64,000 nucleotides of DNA, from the NCBI GenBank assembly GCA_030448225.1, contig JAUJNJ010000001.1:1-64000 (forward strand). Reading direction: 5' to 3'. The notes beneath the pieces are model-generated. The model worked only from the letters and a program-made list of their open reading frames with translations, made no database searches and was not told the origin of the DNA. Below, one piece after another: positions 1 to 14,260 of this stretch. Numbering within the stretch: the stretch's first letter is position 1; each line of letters begins with the position of its first letter. This DNA comes from Phycisphaerae bacterium. GTDB lineage: Bacteria; Planctomycetota; Phycisphaerae; Tepidisphaerales; Tepidisphaeraceae. The translations under genes and the position numbers were made by a program.

Positions 1-102
1 GGCGGCCCCGCCCCCCCCCCCCGGCGCCGGCTCGCCCACCCCCCCGCGCGCCCCCCCCCCCCCGCGCGCGCCCGCCCCCCCCGCCGGAGGTCGTCTGCTC
101 GA
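1..102. repeat. C-rich low-complexity tract
   Basis: Almost pure C/G sequence with several runs of 8-14 C, lying just past the gapA stop codon. The minus strand would be G-run rich and able to form G-quadruplexes. It may also be a contig-edge or polymerase artefact. No coding content is seen. Confidence 0.6.
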
Positions 103-117
103 GTGACGGCTACGCCG

Positions 118-4430
<4,313 letters not shown>

Positions 4431-4589
4431 CGCGCCCGCACAACCGGCGGAACCTGTCCAGGCGCATCCGGACGACGGGCCGGCGCCCGAGGACGGCGAG
4501 GATTGCCAATTGAACGTCCCCTCCGGCGGGTTATGATGAGGCGGCCGCGCGGGTCGTCGTCGTATTTGTCGCATCAGGATCGGAGTGGG

Positions 4590-5180
4590 ATGTCCGGGGT
4601 GAGCCTTCCAGTGACTCGGCCGATCGGGCGTGCGCTGATCGTCGCCAACCCGTCGGGCCGGTCGGACCTGCTGGGCACGATGCAGCGCCTCGGGTACCCC
4701 ACGGTCGAGTACGACGACCCCTACGGCGCCACCGCCGAACTCTGCCGCCGGCCGCTCGCCTACCGGGCCGTGGTGCTGAGCCTCGGCAGCCTCTACCGCG
4801 AAGAGCTGACGTTCATCCCGTCGATCAAGCGGCGGTTCCCCCACCTGGAGGTCTGGCTCAGCCACACCGACGGGCGGCAGGCGGCCCTGGCCGACGCGAT
4901 GCGCCTCGGCGCCGACGGCCTGCTCGCCGACGACGGCCTGCACCGCGTCGCCCTCGCCTCGGCCGCCCCCGACGCCCTGGCCGGGTCCGGCAGCACGTTC
5001 GCGTCCACGACCGAGCCCCTGGCCGGCCCCGGCGCGGCCGCCGCGCACGACCAAGACGATGAGTCGGCCCCCCGCCGGGTGCAGGACGCCGACCCCGATA
5101 CGAGCAACGAACCCGTGCTCACGGCCGACGAACTGCGCGCACTGCTCCACGAACAATCGGGAATGCCGGACGACGATTAA
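4590..5180 (+). CDS. Degenerate receiver-like protein
   Basis: 196 aa from the ATG at 4590. The N-terminal 130 residues look like a CheY/REC alpha-beta fold (GRALIVANPSG start, GADGLLADDGL near the end), but the position of the phospho-acceptor Asp reads VVLSLGSL, so phosphorylation is unlikely. The C-terminal 60 residues are acidic and disordered. The gene directly precedes the GGDEF protein at 5407, whose own N-terminus is also REC-like, so the two may act together in c-di-GMP signalling. That link is inference. The family is not otherwise recognised. Confidence 0.6.
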   Translation: MSGVSLPVTRPIGRALIVANPSGRSDLLGTMQRLGYPTVEYDDPYGATAELCRRPLAYRAVVLSLGSLYREELTFIPSIKRRFPHLEVWLSHTDGRQAALADAMRLGADGLLADDGLHRVALASAAPDALAGSGSTFASTTEPLAGPGAAAAHDQDDESAPRRVQDADPDTSNEPVLTADELRALLHEQSGMPDDD

Positions 5181-5217
5181 GTGAACCGCTGCGCGCGGAC
5201 GCGAAACGGGAAGAGCA

Positions 5218-5366
5218 TCATCCACAGATTGCGCAAATTGCACAGATGAAGACGAAGCCCGGAGGACGGGTTCTTCCCCGCCACTCTTCCATCTGTGGAA
5301 TCCGCGTAATCTGTGGATCGTTCTTCTCCTTCTGGCCTCCGTGTCTGCGTGTCTCCGTGGTTCGAT
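5218..5366. repeat. Mirror-image intergenic element (atccacagatt type)
   Basis: Left arm 5220-5251 and right arm 5286-5318 are imperfect reverse complements built around atccacagatt. The right arm is followed at 5337-5365 by a half element, cctccgtgtctgcgtgtctc, with no left partner. The element sits between the degenerate receiver gene and the GGDEF gene. Confidence 0.75.
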
Positions 5367-5406
5367 TCGACTTCCTGCGGCCAGATGCCAGGACGGGAGA
5401 AGGACG

Positions 5407-6619
5407 ATGGTTCGGTCGGGCTTCGAGCGCGTGCTTCTCATCGGCGACACCGACCGGCAGGTGCACGCCGCGCTCGTGCAGGGCGTGCCCGGCGCGCAGG
5501 TGACGAGCGTGCCGACGATGTTCGACGGCATCGCCGAGCTCACCGCCAACGCCTACTCCACCGTCATGGCCGCCGCCGAGCCGATCGAGCGCCGCCCCGA
5601 GGCGGCCGTGCGCACGCTGCGCGAACTCGCGGCGGGCGGGCGGCTCGTGCTGTTCGGGCACCCGACGCTCGAACTGCTGTCGCGCAAGATGATGGAGTTC
5701 GGCTGCGACGACTACATCATCACCCCCGCCGCCCCCGCCGATCGCGTCGTGCGGGGCGGTGCGGCTGATCAACTCGCACGTCGGCGCGGCCGCCAAGCTC
5801 CTGTTCCAGAAGCCCGGCGGGGACGCGCCGCTGCTCGACGAGCCGGATCACTCCGTCCTGCTGTCGCAGTCGATCCGCAACGGCGCCGACGAGGCCGGGT
5901 GGCTCCACCTCGTCCTGCCCGAGGAGCCCGACGAGATCTCCGCCCGCCACGCGCTGGCGCAGCTGGCGCACCTCGTCGGCAAGCTGGCCGGCCTGCAGGA
6001 CCGCCACAACCGCCTGCAGCAGATGGCGATCACCGACGAGCTGACCGGCGTGTACAACGGGCGGTACTTCCGCCACTTCCTCTCGCGCATCATCGAGAAG
6101 GCCAAGACGATGCACTTCCCGGTGACGCTGCTGCTGTTCGACATCGACGACTTCAAGAAATACAACGACCTGTACGGCCACGGCGTGGGCGACGAGATCC
6201 TCCGCCAGACGGCGCGGCTGATGAAGGCGTGCACGCGCCAGCACGACCTCGTCGCCCGCATCGGCGGCGACGAGTTCGCCGTCGTCTTCTGGGACAAGGA
6301 GGGCCCCCGCCAGCCGCGCGATCCCAACTCGCACGCCCTGCCCGGCCGCCCCCCGCAGACGCCGGTGCAGATCTTCCGCCGCTTCCAGCAACTCATCGCC
6401 AGCCCCGCCTTCACCGCGCTCGGCTCCACCGGCAAGGGCCTGCTCGGCATCAGCGCCGGGCTGGCGGTCTATCCTTACGAGGCGATCGACGCCGCGGGGC
6501 TGATCCAGGAGGCGGACAAGAAGCTCATGTTCGGCGCGAAGCAGATGGGGAAGAACACGCTCTACATCGTCGGCACCGACGAGCCCACCGCGCCCCCCGG
6601 CGCCGCCGGCCGGCCGTGA
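5407..6619 (+). CDS. Diguanylate cyclase with pseudo-receiver N-terminus (frameshifted)
   Basis: Makes c-di-GMP from two GTP. About 403 aa after correction. Residues 1-115 form a REC-like fold whose Asp position reads YSTVMAAAEP, so it is probably not phosphorylated. A linker follows, then the GGDEF domain with LTGVYNGRYF, LFDIDDFKKYND and an intact RIGGDEF active site. An RQHD I-site lies five residues upstream, implying product inhibition. One extra G near 5753-5757 (gtgcggggcggtg) breaks the frame; removing it restores VRAVRLINSHV. The ATG at 5407 follows GGAGAAGG. The C-terminus ends in a Pro/Ala tail. Confidence 0.9.
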
Positions 6620-7419
6620 CCCGCCGAACGCCCTTCCCGACGGCACCGCCTCCCGGTCCGGTCCGGGCCGGCACGTTCGTAGCCACGGGGCCCGGCTGCT
6701 GGCATGTCAGCACGCCCCCGAGCAACGCCCGACCCACTCCGGAAGACCTCACCGACGAAGCCGGCGCCGCCTCCCCCGGCTGCGCCGACGGTGAGACGGC
6801 GGCCGAACACTCGGCGCCAGCCGGAAGGGCCGACCACCGAAAGTTAAGACCGGACCTGCGGCGGCCGATCATGGACGGGCGATGCGCGCGTTCGGGTGCG
6901 GCGGCACCGGCGCGTCCGCGGGCGCGACGATGGGTAACGCCTCCGCCACCTCGCATCGACCACCGACGGCATAGCAATATATAGATATTCCGTCGGATCC
7001 CGTGCCGCCTGGACGTCCCCGGGGCGGCGGCGGCATGTCGCACGGGCATGTCGTTTAACTGGGATACGAGCGCGTCCCAATCGGCTCTTGGCCGCGGGCG
7101 GGCGGGTGCGCGGTCGGACGGACGTTCGCCACGCCGTCGCGCCACGATCAACCGCCTCGCGCGCCGGCGGGCCTGCGCTGAGATGCGCCGCGTAGAGCAA
7201 GTGCGGCGGTGAGATCCGGCGGGCCGCGCCCCCGGGCGGGCGGCGGAGAAAGTCTTGTGCGGCCCGCGGCGGGCGTTGTGCGGGGGCGGGGGCTCGCTAC
7301 CATCACGCCCCCCCGCGGCGCACCGCGGAGGGCGCGGCCGCCGAGGCCCGCGCGGCCCGGCCCTCGGCCGGGCGGGGGGAACGTCGTTTGTGTCCCGGGG
7401 AGGCGGAGGGTCGACTCGA
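6620..7419. other. 800-bp gap without a recognisable gene
   Basis: Very GC-rich sequence with open frames in all phases but no recognisable protein. A short AT-rich island (agcaatatatagatattc, near 6973-6990) stands out and could be a promoter for a downstream gene. G-rich and C-rich runs fill 7210-7390. No tRNA or terminator hairpin with a T-run was found. Confidence 0.4.
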
Positions 7420-8694
7420 ATGCTGGCATACGTCCTGGTCGCGCTGGCGGCCGTCGTGGTGACGGTCGTGGTCATGCTGTTGATCTCGAACCTCACCTCC
7501 GGCGAGAAGAAGGTCCAACACGAGTTCGAGCACGCGTACGGCGTGGGCGACTCGCAGTTCACCCGCTCGATCGGCAACCTGCTCGGCCCCCCGCTGCTCC
7601 CGGGCAACCGCATCACTGCGTTCCACAACGGCGCGCGGATCTTCCCCGCCATGCTCGAGGCGATCGGCCGGGCGCGCACGACGATCACGCTCGAGACGTT
7701 CATCTACTGGGAGGGCGAGGTGGGCCAGCGCTTCGCCGACGCGCTCAGCGAGCGGGCGCGCCACGGCGTGCGCGTGCACGTGCTGATCGACTGGCTCGGC
7801 TCCAACCGACTCGACGAGCGGTACATCGAGAAGATGGAGGCCGCCGGCGTCGAGGTCGAGCGCTACCACCCGCTGCGGTGGTACACGATCGACCGGATCA
7901 ACAACCGCACGCACCGCAAGATCGCCGTGATCGACGGCCGCCTCGCGTTCACCGGCGGCGTCGGCATCGCCGACCGCTGGGCCGGCGACGCCGAGGACCC
8001 CGGGCACTGGCGCGACACGCACTACCTCGTCGAGGGCCCGGCCGTCGGGCAGATGCAGGCCGCGTTCATGGACAACTGGGTCAAGACCCACGCCGAGGTC
8101 CTGCACGGCCACGACTACTTCCCGCCGCTGGAGCAGCACGGCTCGTGCGTCGCGCAGGTGTTCAAGAGCTCGCCCCGCGAGGGCAGCGAGAGCATGCGGT
8201 TGATGTTCCTGATGTCGCTCGCCTGCGCGACCAAGACGATCCGCATCGGCAACGCCTACTTCGTGCCCGACGACCTGCTCGTCGGCGCGCTCGTCGAGGC
8301 CCGGCGGCGCGGCGTGACGGTGCAGATCATCGTGCCCGGCGTGCACATAGACATGAAGGTCGTCCGCCGCGCGTCGCGCTCCCGCTGGGGCGACCTGCTA
8401 GCCGCCGGGTGCGAGATCTTCGAGTACCAGCCGACGATGTACCACTGCAAGGTGCTGATCGTCGACGGGTGCTGGATCTCGGTCGGGTCCACGAACTTCG
8501 ACAACCGCTCGCTCCGCCTCAACGACGAGGCGAACCTCAACATCCACGACGCCTCGTTCGCCGCCGAACTCACCCGCGTGTTCGACGCCGACCTCGGGCG
8601 GGCGCGGCAGATCACCCACCAGGAGTGGCTCAACCGCCCGCTGAAGGAACGGGTGACCGAACGCCTCGCCGGCCTGCTCCGCTCGCAGTTGTAG
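7420..8694 (+). CDS. Cardiolipin synthase-like phospholipase D family protein
   Basis: 424 aa with one N-terminal TM helix (residues 2-24) and two PLD/HKD motifs: THRKIAVIDG at about 164-173 and YHCKVLIVDG at about 341-350. Each is followed by the G-x-N/D...R context (GGVGIADRW, GSTNFDNRS). This two-motif layout is that of bacterial cardiolipin synthases (ClsB/YwiE type), which condense phosphatidylglycerol at the inner membrane. The ATG at 7420 follows a GGAGGCGGAGGG Shine-Dalgarno. It is intact and monocistronic. A different phosphatidyl donor or acceptor cannot be excluded. Confidence 0.88.
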   Translation: MLAYVLVALAAVVVTVVVMLLISNLTSGEKKVQHEFEHAYGVGDSQFTRSIGNLLGPPLLPGNRITAFHNGARIFPAMLEAIGRARTTITLETFIYWEGEVGQRFADALSERARHGVRVHVLIDWLGSNRLDERYIEKMEAAGVEVERYHPLRWYTIDRINNRTHRKIAVIDGRLAFTGGVGIADRWAGDAEDPGHWRDTHYLVEGPAVGQMQAAFMDNWVKTHAEVLHGHDYFPPLEQHGSCVAQVFKSSPREGSESMRLMFLMSLACATKTIRIGNAYFVPDDLLVGALVEARRRGVTVQIIVPGVHIDMKVVRRASRSRWGDLLAAGCEIFEYQPTMYHCKVLIVDGCWISVGSTNFDNRSLRLNDEANLNIHDASFAAELTRVFDADLGRARQITHQEWLNRPLKERVTERLAGLLRSQL

Positions 8695-9078
8695 ACGCTA
8701 GGGCCCGGCGCGGCCCCGTGCACGCGGGCTCGCCGCCCGCGCGCGCGGGGACCGTCGCCCACGGGGCGCGTCCCGGACCTCCTGACATCAACTCTGTTTG
8801 CCGGCTGCGCGGGCTCGGCCCGCTCGCGCGGCGAAACCGCAAGCGCCCGCCACGCCGTTCTCGCACGACGACCGGAACGAGTCTGGAGGATGCGGTCGCC
8901 AGCTGTCACCGCGTCCCTGAACTCATCTCGGGGTCGAGCCGTAGCAATCGGAGCGCTCATGCCCGGGGGGACCGTCTCCGCGCGGCCCGGCGCCGGCGTC
9001 GCTCGCCGATTGTGGTTGCGGCCGCCGGTTCTTCCCGCCAAGATGATGCGGCCGCCCCAGCCCAAAGGAACCGCGCCC
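8695..9078. other. Intergenic gap upstream of thioredoxin-fold gene
   Basis: 384 bp with no recognised gene, hairpin terminator or repeat. It presumably contains the promoter of the 9079 gene. Confidence 0.35.
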
Positions 9079-10589
9079 ATGGAGCCGATCGCACGCCGAC
9101 TTTGCCTCGTCCTCGCCGCCGCGCTAATGCTGGCCGCGTCGCTCCCCGCCTTTGCCGCCGACGAGGCGATGCCCGCGCGCGGCGGCGCCGCCGGCGAGAG
9201 CATGCGACCGCGCCCCGGCACGGGCGGCGACGACGAGATGTCCGGCACCGCCGTCCGCCCCCGCCCCGCCGCCAACTCCCGCACGACGCCCGCCGCCGGC
9301 ACCGCCACCAAGGCCAACGCCCCGACCGGCGCCCCCGCCGGCGCGACCACGGCGGCGAAGGCGCCGCCGGTGAAGTGGCACAACAACTGGACCCCCGCCG
9401 CGGCCGAGGCGCGCAAGGGGGGGAAGATGATCCTGATGTACTTCTCGAGCAGCGACTACGACGACTTCTCGAAGAAGCTTCAGCGCGAGGTTCTCGGCAC
9501 CCCGATGTTCATCGAGTGGGCACAGAAGAACGTCGTGCTGTTCCAGGTCGACTTCCCCCAGACGAAGAAGGTCACCGGCTCGCTCAAGGCGCAGAACGAC
9601 CGCTTCAAGCAGAAGTACAACATCACCCACGTCCCCACGTTCGTCTTCATGGACGCCGACGGCGAGCCCTACGTCCGGGCGGGCTACGACACGGCCAAGC
9701 TCCGCGACGACGAGAAGAAGGGCGCGCCGCTGAAGTGGATCGCGTTCGCCGACAACGTCGTCAAGAGCAAGCCGGGCCAGGAGGCGCTGCGCGTCCAGAA
9801 GAGCTTCGCCGAGGGCAGCGCCTACGCCCGCAAGACTGGCCTGCCGTTCCTGCTCCTGATCACCAAGGCCAAGACTGACCCGCGCGTCGTCGAGGCGAAC
9901 AAGGCGGTCATCAACAGCCAGAAGTTCATCCGCTTCGTCAACCGCACGATGATCTTCATGCCCTGGGACTGGCCCGACGACGCTGACACGTCGCCCGACG
10001 CCGCCGCGTTCCGCAAGTTCGCCCAGACCTACTCGATCGGCGAGGCGCCGGCGCAGTTCGTGATGTTCTTCCCGAGCCGCAACAGCGTGAAGCTGAAGGT
10101 CACGGCGTTCAGCCCGAGCAAGGTCGAGGCGCTGCGCAAGCAGCTCGAGAACCAGTTGCCGACGTTCGACTACGGCGGCGCGTGGACGACTTCCACGTCG
10201 CCCAGGCGATCGCGTCGCAGCTCAAGCGGGAACTGCTCGTCGCGTTCACGAGCATGGACGGCAGCGACTGGTGCCAGAAGATCGACGCCGAGATCTGGCG
10301 GCACCCCGAGTTCCGCAACTACGCCGGCCAGCACCTCGTGCTCTGCCGGGTGGACTTCCCCAAGAACACCCCGCTCCCCGCCGACGCCGCCGAGCGCAAC
10401 CGCCGCCTCGCCGAGGTGTACGGCGTGCGGCTACCCGACGATGGTCTGCTCAACAGCGACGGCCAGCGCATCAACAACGCGAAATACCAGAAGGGCGGCC
10501 CGCGCCCGTTCCTGAGCGACATCGACGAGCTGCAAGGCCGACTTCGAGCGCAGACCCTCATGAGCGACCAAGTCGAGGTCGTCGACTAA
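9079..10589 (+). CDS. Secreted protein with repeated thioredoxin-like folds (frameshifted)
   Basis: About 503 aa. The Sec signal peptide (residues 1-29, cut near AFAAD) is followed by a Pro/Ala/Thr linker, then three thioredoxin-like segments. The first reads KMILMYFSSSDYDD...VPTFVFMDADGEP, the second LPFLLLITKAK..., and the third AFTSMDGSDWCQKID...VRLPDDGLLNSDG. None has CxxC; the third keeps a single Cys where Thioredoxin_7 proteins have WCxxC, so classic dithiol chemistry is doubtful. One base is missing near 10180 (gtggacgacttcc), and the frame then resumes to the stop at 10589. It precedes the DUF1800/DUF1501 pair, suggesting a shared periplasmic role, which is inference. Confidence 0.75.
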
Positions 10590-10980
10590 CGCCCGAACTT
10601 TCCGACGCTCCCCCGCGGCGCAGGGCGTCCCCGCTGCGGGGACGGACACCTGCGCAATCCACCGTTACCGCAGACGCCTGCGACGCTTACCTCGCGCCAA
10701 GGCTCCGCGGCTCGCGAGGCGACGCGATGGTGTCACGCACTCGCGTTCCCCCACCCGACAGTCACGCCCTTCCCTCCCGCGCGAGGGGCGACCAGCACAT
10801 TTTTCCGCAAAAGATCTAATACCCGAACCCGTGCCCCGTTATCCTAGTAACAGGGGTCGAGCCGGCGCGCGCGGGCGGGGGACGGATTTCGCTTTCATCC
10901 CACGGCTTCGCACGACATAATGGCTCGGGCCGGTCCGCCGGCTCACCCCCTGTCTGGCACCCGTTCCGAGGAGTAGAACG
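10590..10980. other. Intergenic region upstream of DUF1800 gene
   Basis: 391 bp without a gene. It holds a perfect 8-bp stem, 3-base loop hairpin (cgtccccg CTG cggggacg, 10626-10644) with no T-run, and an A/T-richer stretch at 10800-10850 that may carry the promoter. GAGGAG just before 10981 is the Shine-Dalgarno of the next gene. Confidence 0.4.
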
Positions 10981-12630
10981 ATGGCGTTAAGGCGACACGT
11001 CTTGACGGTAGTGGTTGGATGCACCGCGTTCATGATGAGCGCCGCCGTCCCGTCGCCGGTCCGCGCCCAGTTCGAGCCCCCGCCGGTCGACGATTCGGTC
11101 GACCAGAAGCCGGACCCGAAGAAGGACGGCCCGGTCGAGGGTTCAAGAAGCCGACGAAGAAGAGCAAGATCAACGCCGCCCAGGCCGGCCGCCTGCGGCT
11201 GCTCGAGCTCCAGGCCGGCGCGCACCAAGGCCGGCGCGCCGACGGTCGGCAACGTGTCCGGCCCGCCGCTCGACGACCGCGAGAAGGTCGCCCACGCCCT
11301 CAACCGCCTCGGGTTCGGCCCTAAGCCCGGCGAGGTCGACGAGGTGCTGCAGATGGGCGCCAACGCGTGGGAGATCTGGGCCGGTTACCAGATCGACCCG
11401 TCGAGCATCGACGACAGCGAGGTCGAGTCGGAGATGGCCCGCCGCTTCCTGGAGGACGATGTCGCTCCAGGAGATCAAGAAGGCGTACCCGATCGCCGAG
11501 GACTACGAGAACAACGCCCAGCTCCGCAGCGAGCTGCCGCAGTACGTCCTGATGCGCGCCGCGACGAGCCGCCGCGTGTTCAGCGAGCTGATGGCCGACT
11601 TCTGGCGCAACCACTTCTGCGTCAACCAGCCCCGCGAGAACGCCCCGGCCCGCTCGTGGACCGCGCGCGCTACGAAGAGCACGTGGTCCGCAAGCACGCG
11701 TTCGGCAAGTTCAAGAACATGCTGTTCGCCTCGGCCACGCACCCCGCGATGCTCGAGTACCTCGACAACGCGATCAGCCGCAGAACGCCTGGAACGAGAA
11801 CTACGCCCGCGAGGTGATGGAGCTGCACACGCTCGGCGTGGACAAGTACTACAGCGAGACCGACGTGATCGAGCTGTCCAAGGTCCTGACGGGCTGGACG
11901 TACGGCCCCGACCTCTCGTTCACGTTCAACGCCAACTGGCACCAGCCCGGCACCAAGACGTGGATGAAGACGATCGTCCCCGCCGGCCAACAGGGCGGCG
12001 AGGCCGCGCCTGCTCGCTCGCCAAGCACCCCGGCACCGCCACGTTCATCGCCGAGCTCTGCCGCTACCTCGTGAACGACAACCCGCCAAGGCGCTGGTGA
12101 CGAAGGTCGCCTCGAAGTTCCGCGCGACCGACGGCGACCTGCCGAGCGTCTACTGGGAGATCATCACCAGCCCCGAGTTCCAGAGCCGCAGCAACTACCG
12201 CTCGAAGTTCAAGACGCCGTTCGAGTTCACCGTCAGCGCGCTGCGGAACACGAACGCGACGATCGAGAACGCCGACGAGAGCTGCAAGCTGCTGGCGAAG
12301 ATGGGCCAGCCGATCTACGACTGCGAGGACCCGACCGGCTACTACGACCAGGCCGAGTCGTGGATGGACAGCGGCGTGCTGACCACCCGCTGGGACTACG
12401 CGTGGAACCTCGTCCGCGGGTCGATCGCCGGCGTGTCGGTCCCCGAGGAGTACTTCAGCCGCTACGAGCAGATGAGCGTCGACGAGACGCGCCAGCTCAT
12501 GGTGGACGACCTCGTCGGCAGCGAGATCGGCGACCGCACCCGCACCGTGATCGGCGAGGCGGCCGCCAAGGGCGACAAGCCCCGGATGCTCAGCGTCATC
12601 CTCGGCTCGCCCGACTTCCAGCAGCAGTGA
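10981..12630 (+). CDS. DUF1800 family secreted protein (seven frameshifts)
   Basis: About 549 aa when reconstructed. It has a signal peptide (MALRRHVLTVVVGCTAFMMSAAV...RAQ) and a Lys-rich linker. The DUF1800 body then reads REKVAHALNRLGFGPKPGEVDEV, MADFWRNHFCVNQPREN, HAFGKFKNMLFASATHPAMLEYLDN, VMELHTLGVDKYYSETDV and VLTGWTYGPD. Frame changes occur near 11141, 11225, 11457, 11655, 11780, 12000 and 12085; each restores conserved sequence immediately. DUF1800 proteins are almost always encoded next to a DUF1501 gene, as here. Their molecular function is not established. It could be a pseudogene, but sequencing error is likelier. Confidence 0.8.
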
Positions 12631-12760
12631 GCAGTTGCTGGTTGCTAGTGATCGGTTGCTAGCAACTAGGGGAGGCGGCACGGGTGCCGAACGCCCGCAG
12701 CCCGTGGCCCGTGACGTTTCGACCGGCAACTAAGAACTTGTAACTAGCAACTACGTCCAG
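12631..12760. repeat. Mirror-image intergenic element (gttgctagt type)
   Basis: Left arm 12631-12668 repeats gttgct/gttgctag words. Right arm 12722-12754 is an imperfect reverse complement (ggcaactaagaac...aactagcaac). It lies between the DUF1800 stop and the DUF1501 start. Related text occurs at 21903-21984. Confidence 0.65.
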
Positions 12761-12770
12761 GAGATCCGCA

Positions 12771-14156
12771 ATGAGCAACTCGTCGCGTCGTGACTTCCTC
12801 AAGTCGTCCGGCATGTGCATCATGGCCGGCGGCGCCGGCTTCGTCGGCGCCGAGGGCTTCCTCCGCGGCAACCCGATGCCGATCGAGGCCGACGGCACGC
12901 CCGAGGCGGACCCGGACCGCCAGAAGCCCACGCTCGTCACGATCTTCCTCCGCGGCGGGGCCGACGCGCTCAACGCGATCATCCCGGTCGGCGACGCGAA
13001 GTACTACTCGGTCCGCCCGGGCATCGCGATCCCCCACAAGAAGAAGAAGGGCGAGGACGGCGCGGCCCTGCCGTACCCCAAGCACGACAATTACTGGGGC
13101 CTGCACCCGGCGATGGCGAGCCTCGTGCCGCTGATCGAGTCGGGCAAGGTCGTGCCGATCGTCAACGTCGGCAGCCCGCACGGCACGCGCAGCCACTTCA
13201 GCGCCCAGGACTACATGGAGCGCGCCGCCCTCGGCGACGCCCGCTACAGCCAGGGGTGGCTCAACCGCTACCTCGAGCTGTCGAAGAAGCCGTACGACGC
13301 GCCGCTCCGCGGGCTGTCGGCCATGAGCCTCCTGCCCCGCGCGCTCCGCGGGCAGTACCCGGTCCTGGCCGGCAACAACCGCGCGCAGGACATGCCGCTG
13401 TTCGAGAACCTCTACGCGCCGGAGAACATGGTCAACATGACCGCCCGCGCCGAGGCGAAGACCGAGTCCGGCTCGTCGCTGGACGACCTGCCGTCGCAGA
13501 AGAAGGCGACGGCCAAGACCGGCCTGACGAGCGACCAGACGCGCGACATCATCACCGAGTCCGGCGCCAACGCCGTCGAGCGCCTCAAGGCGCTGGAGAA
13601 GGCCGCCATGATGCCGATCGACGCCCCCTACCCCGGCGGGCAGCTCGGCAACCAGCTCAGCACGATCGCCCGCGTCATCAAGGCCAACCTCGGCCTCGAG
13701 GTCGCCCAGGCGGACTACGACGGCTGGGACCACCACAGCGGCCAGGGCGGCCTGCGCGGGGCGCACGCGAACATGCTCCGCTACCTCTCGGAGTGCATGG
13801 TCGCGTTCCACAACGACCTCGGCCCGCGCATGAGCAAGGTCACCGTCCTGGTCATGAGCGAGTTCGGCCGCACCGTCCACGAGAACGGCACGAACGGCAC
13901 CGACCACGGCCGCGCCGGGTTCATGCTCGCGATGGGCAACGGGATCAAGGGCAACAAGATCTACGGCGAGTGGAAGGGCATGGAGGAGTTGGAGGGCCAC
14001 CGCTTCCAGCCGGTCCACACCGACTTCCGCACCGTCTTCGCCGAGACGCTCGTGAACATGTTCCGCTTCGACCCCTACCGGGCGAAGATGTTCCCGAGCT
14101 ACAACGGCACGCCGAAGGAGTTCCTCAACTTCCTCAACCCGATGAAGGAAGCCTGA
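12771..14156 (+). CDS. DUF1501 family protein with twin-arginine signal
   Basis: 461 aa, intact. The N-terminus SSRRDFLKSSGMCIMAGGAGF is a Tat-type signal (RRDFLK), so it is probably exported folded. The body shows DUF1501 landmarks: TLVTIFLRGGADALNAIIPVGD, HPAMASLVPLIESGKVVPIVNVGSPHGTRSHFSAQDYME, DYDGWDHHSGQ, MSEFGRTVHENGTNGTDHGR. The His/Asp pattern resembles alkaline-phosphatase-superfamily folds, but the reaction is unknown. It forms a unit with the DUF1800 gene upstream and ends at a strong terminator (14220-14260). Confidence 0.92.
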   Translation: MSNSSRRDFLKSSGMCIMAGGAGFVGAEGFLRGNPMPIEADGTPEADPDRQKPTLVTIFLRGGADALNAIIPVGDAKYYSVRPGIAIPHKKKKGEDGAALPYPKHDNYWGLHPAMASLVPLIESGKVVPIVNVGSPHGTRSHFSAQDYMERAALGDARYSQGWLNRYLELSKKPYDAPLRGLSAMSLLPRALRGQYPVLAGNNRAQDMPLFENLYAPENMVNMTARAEAKTESGSSLDDLPSQKKATAKTGLTSDQTRDIITESGANAVERLKALEKAAMMPIDAPYPGGQLGNQLSTIARVIKANLGLEVAQADYDGWDHHSGQGGLRGAHANMLRYLSECMVAFHNDLGPRMSKVTVLVMSEFGRTVHENGTNGTDHGRAGFMLAMGNGIKGNKIYGEWKGMEELEGHRFQPVHTDFRTVFAETLVNMFRFDPYRAKMFPSYNGTPKEFLNFLNPMKEA

Positions 14157-14219
14157 CCCGCCCGCGGCGCCGGGGCCGCCAGCCCCGCGAGCCGCGCGGC
14201 ATCGATTAGACATCAACTC

Positions 14220-14260
14220 GCCGGCCGCCCGTTCACCCAACGGGCGGCCGGCGTCTTTTT
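14220..14260 (+). terminator. Rho-independent terminator after DUF1501 gene
   Basis: Perfect 14-bp stem (gccggccgcccgtt / aacgggcggccggc) with loop caccc, followed by gtcttttt. It is placed 64 bp after the DUF1501 stop. Confidence 0.92.

Noticed and set aside
10950..10975. TGGCAC sequence as a sigma-54 promoter for the DUF1800 gene
   Set aside because: The matching GC doublet at -12 is absent at the right spacing.
10981..12630. DUF1800 gene as a decayed pseudogene
   Set aside because: Seven breaks but no loss of conserved residues between them; the same error pattern affects essential genes in the window.
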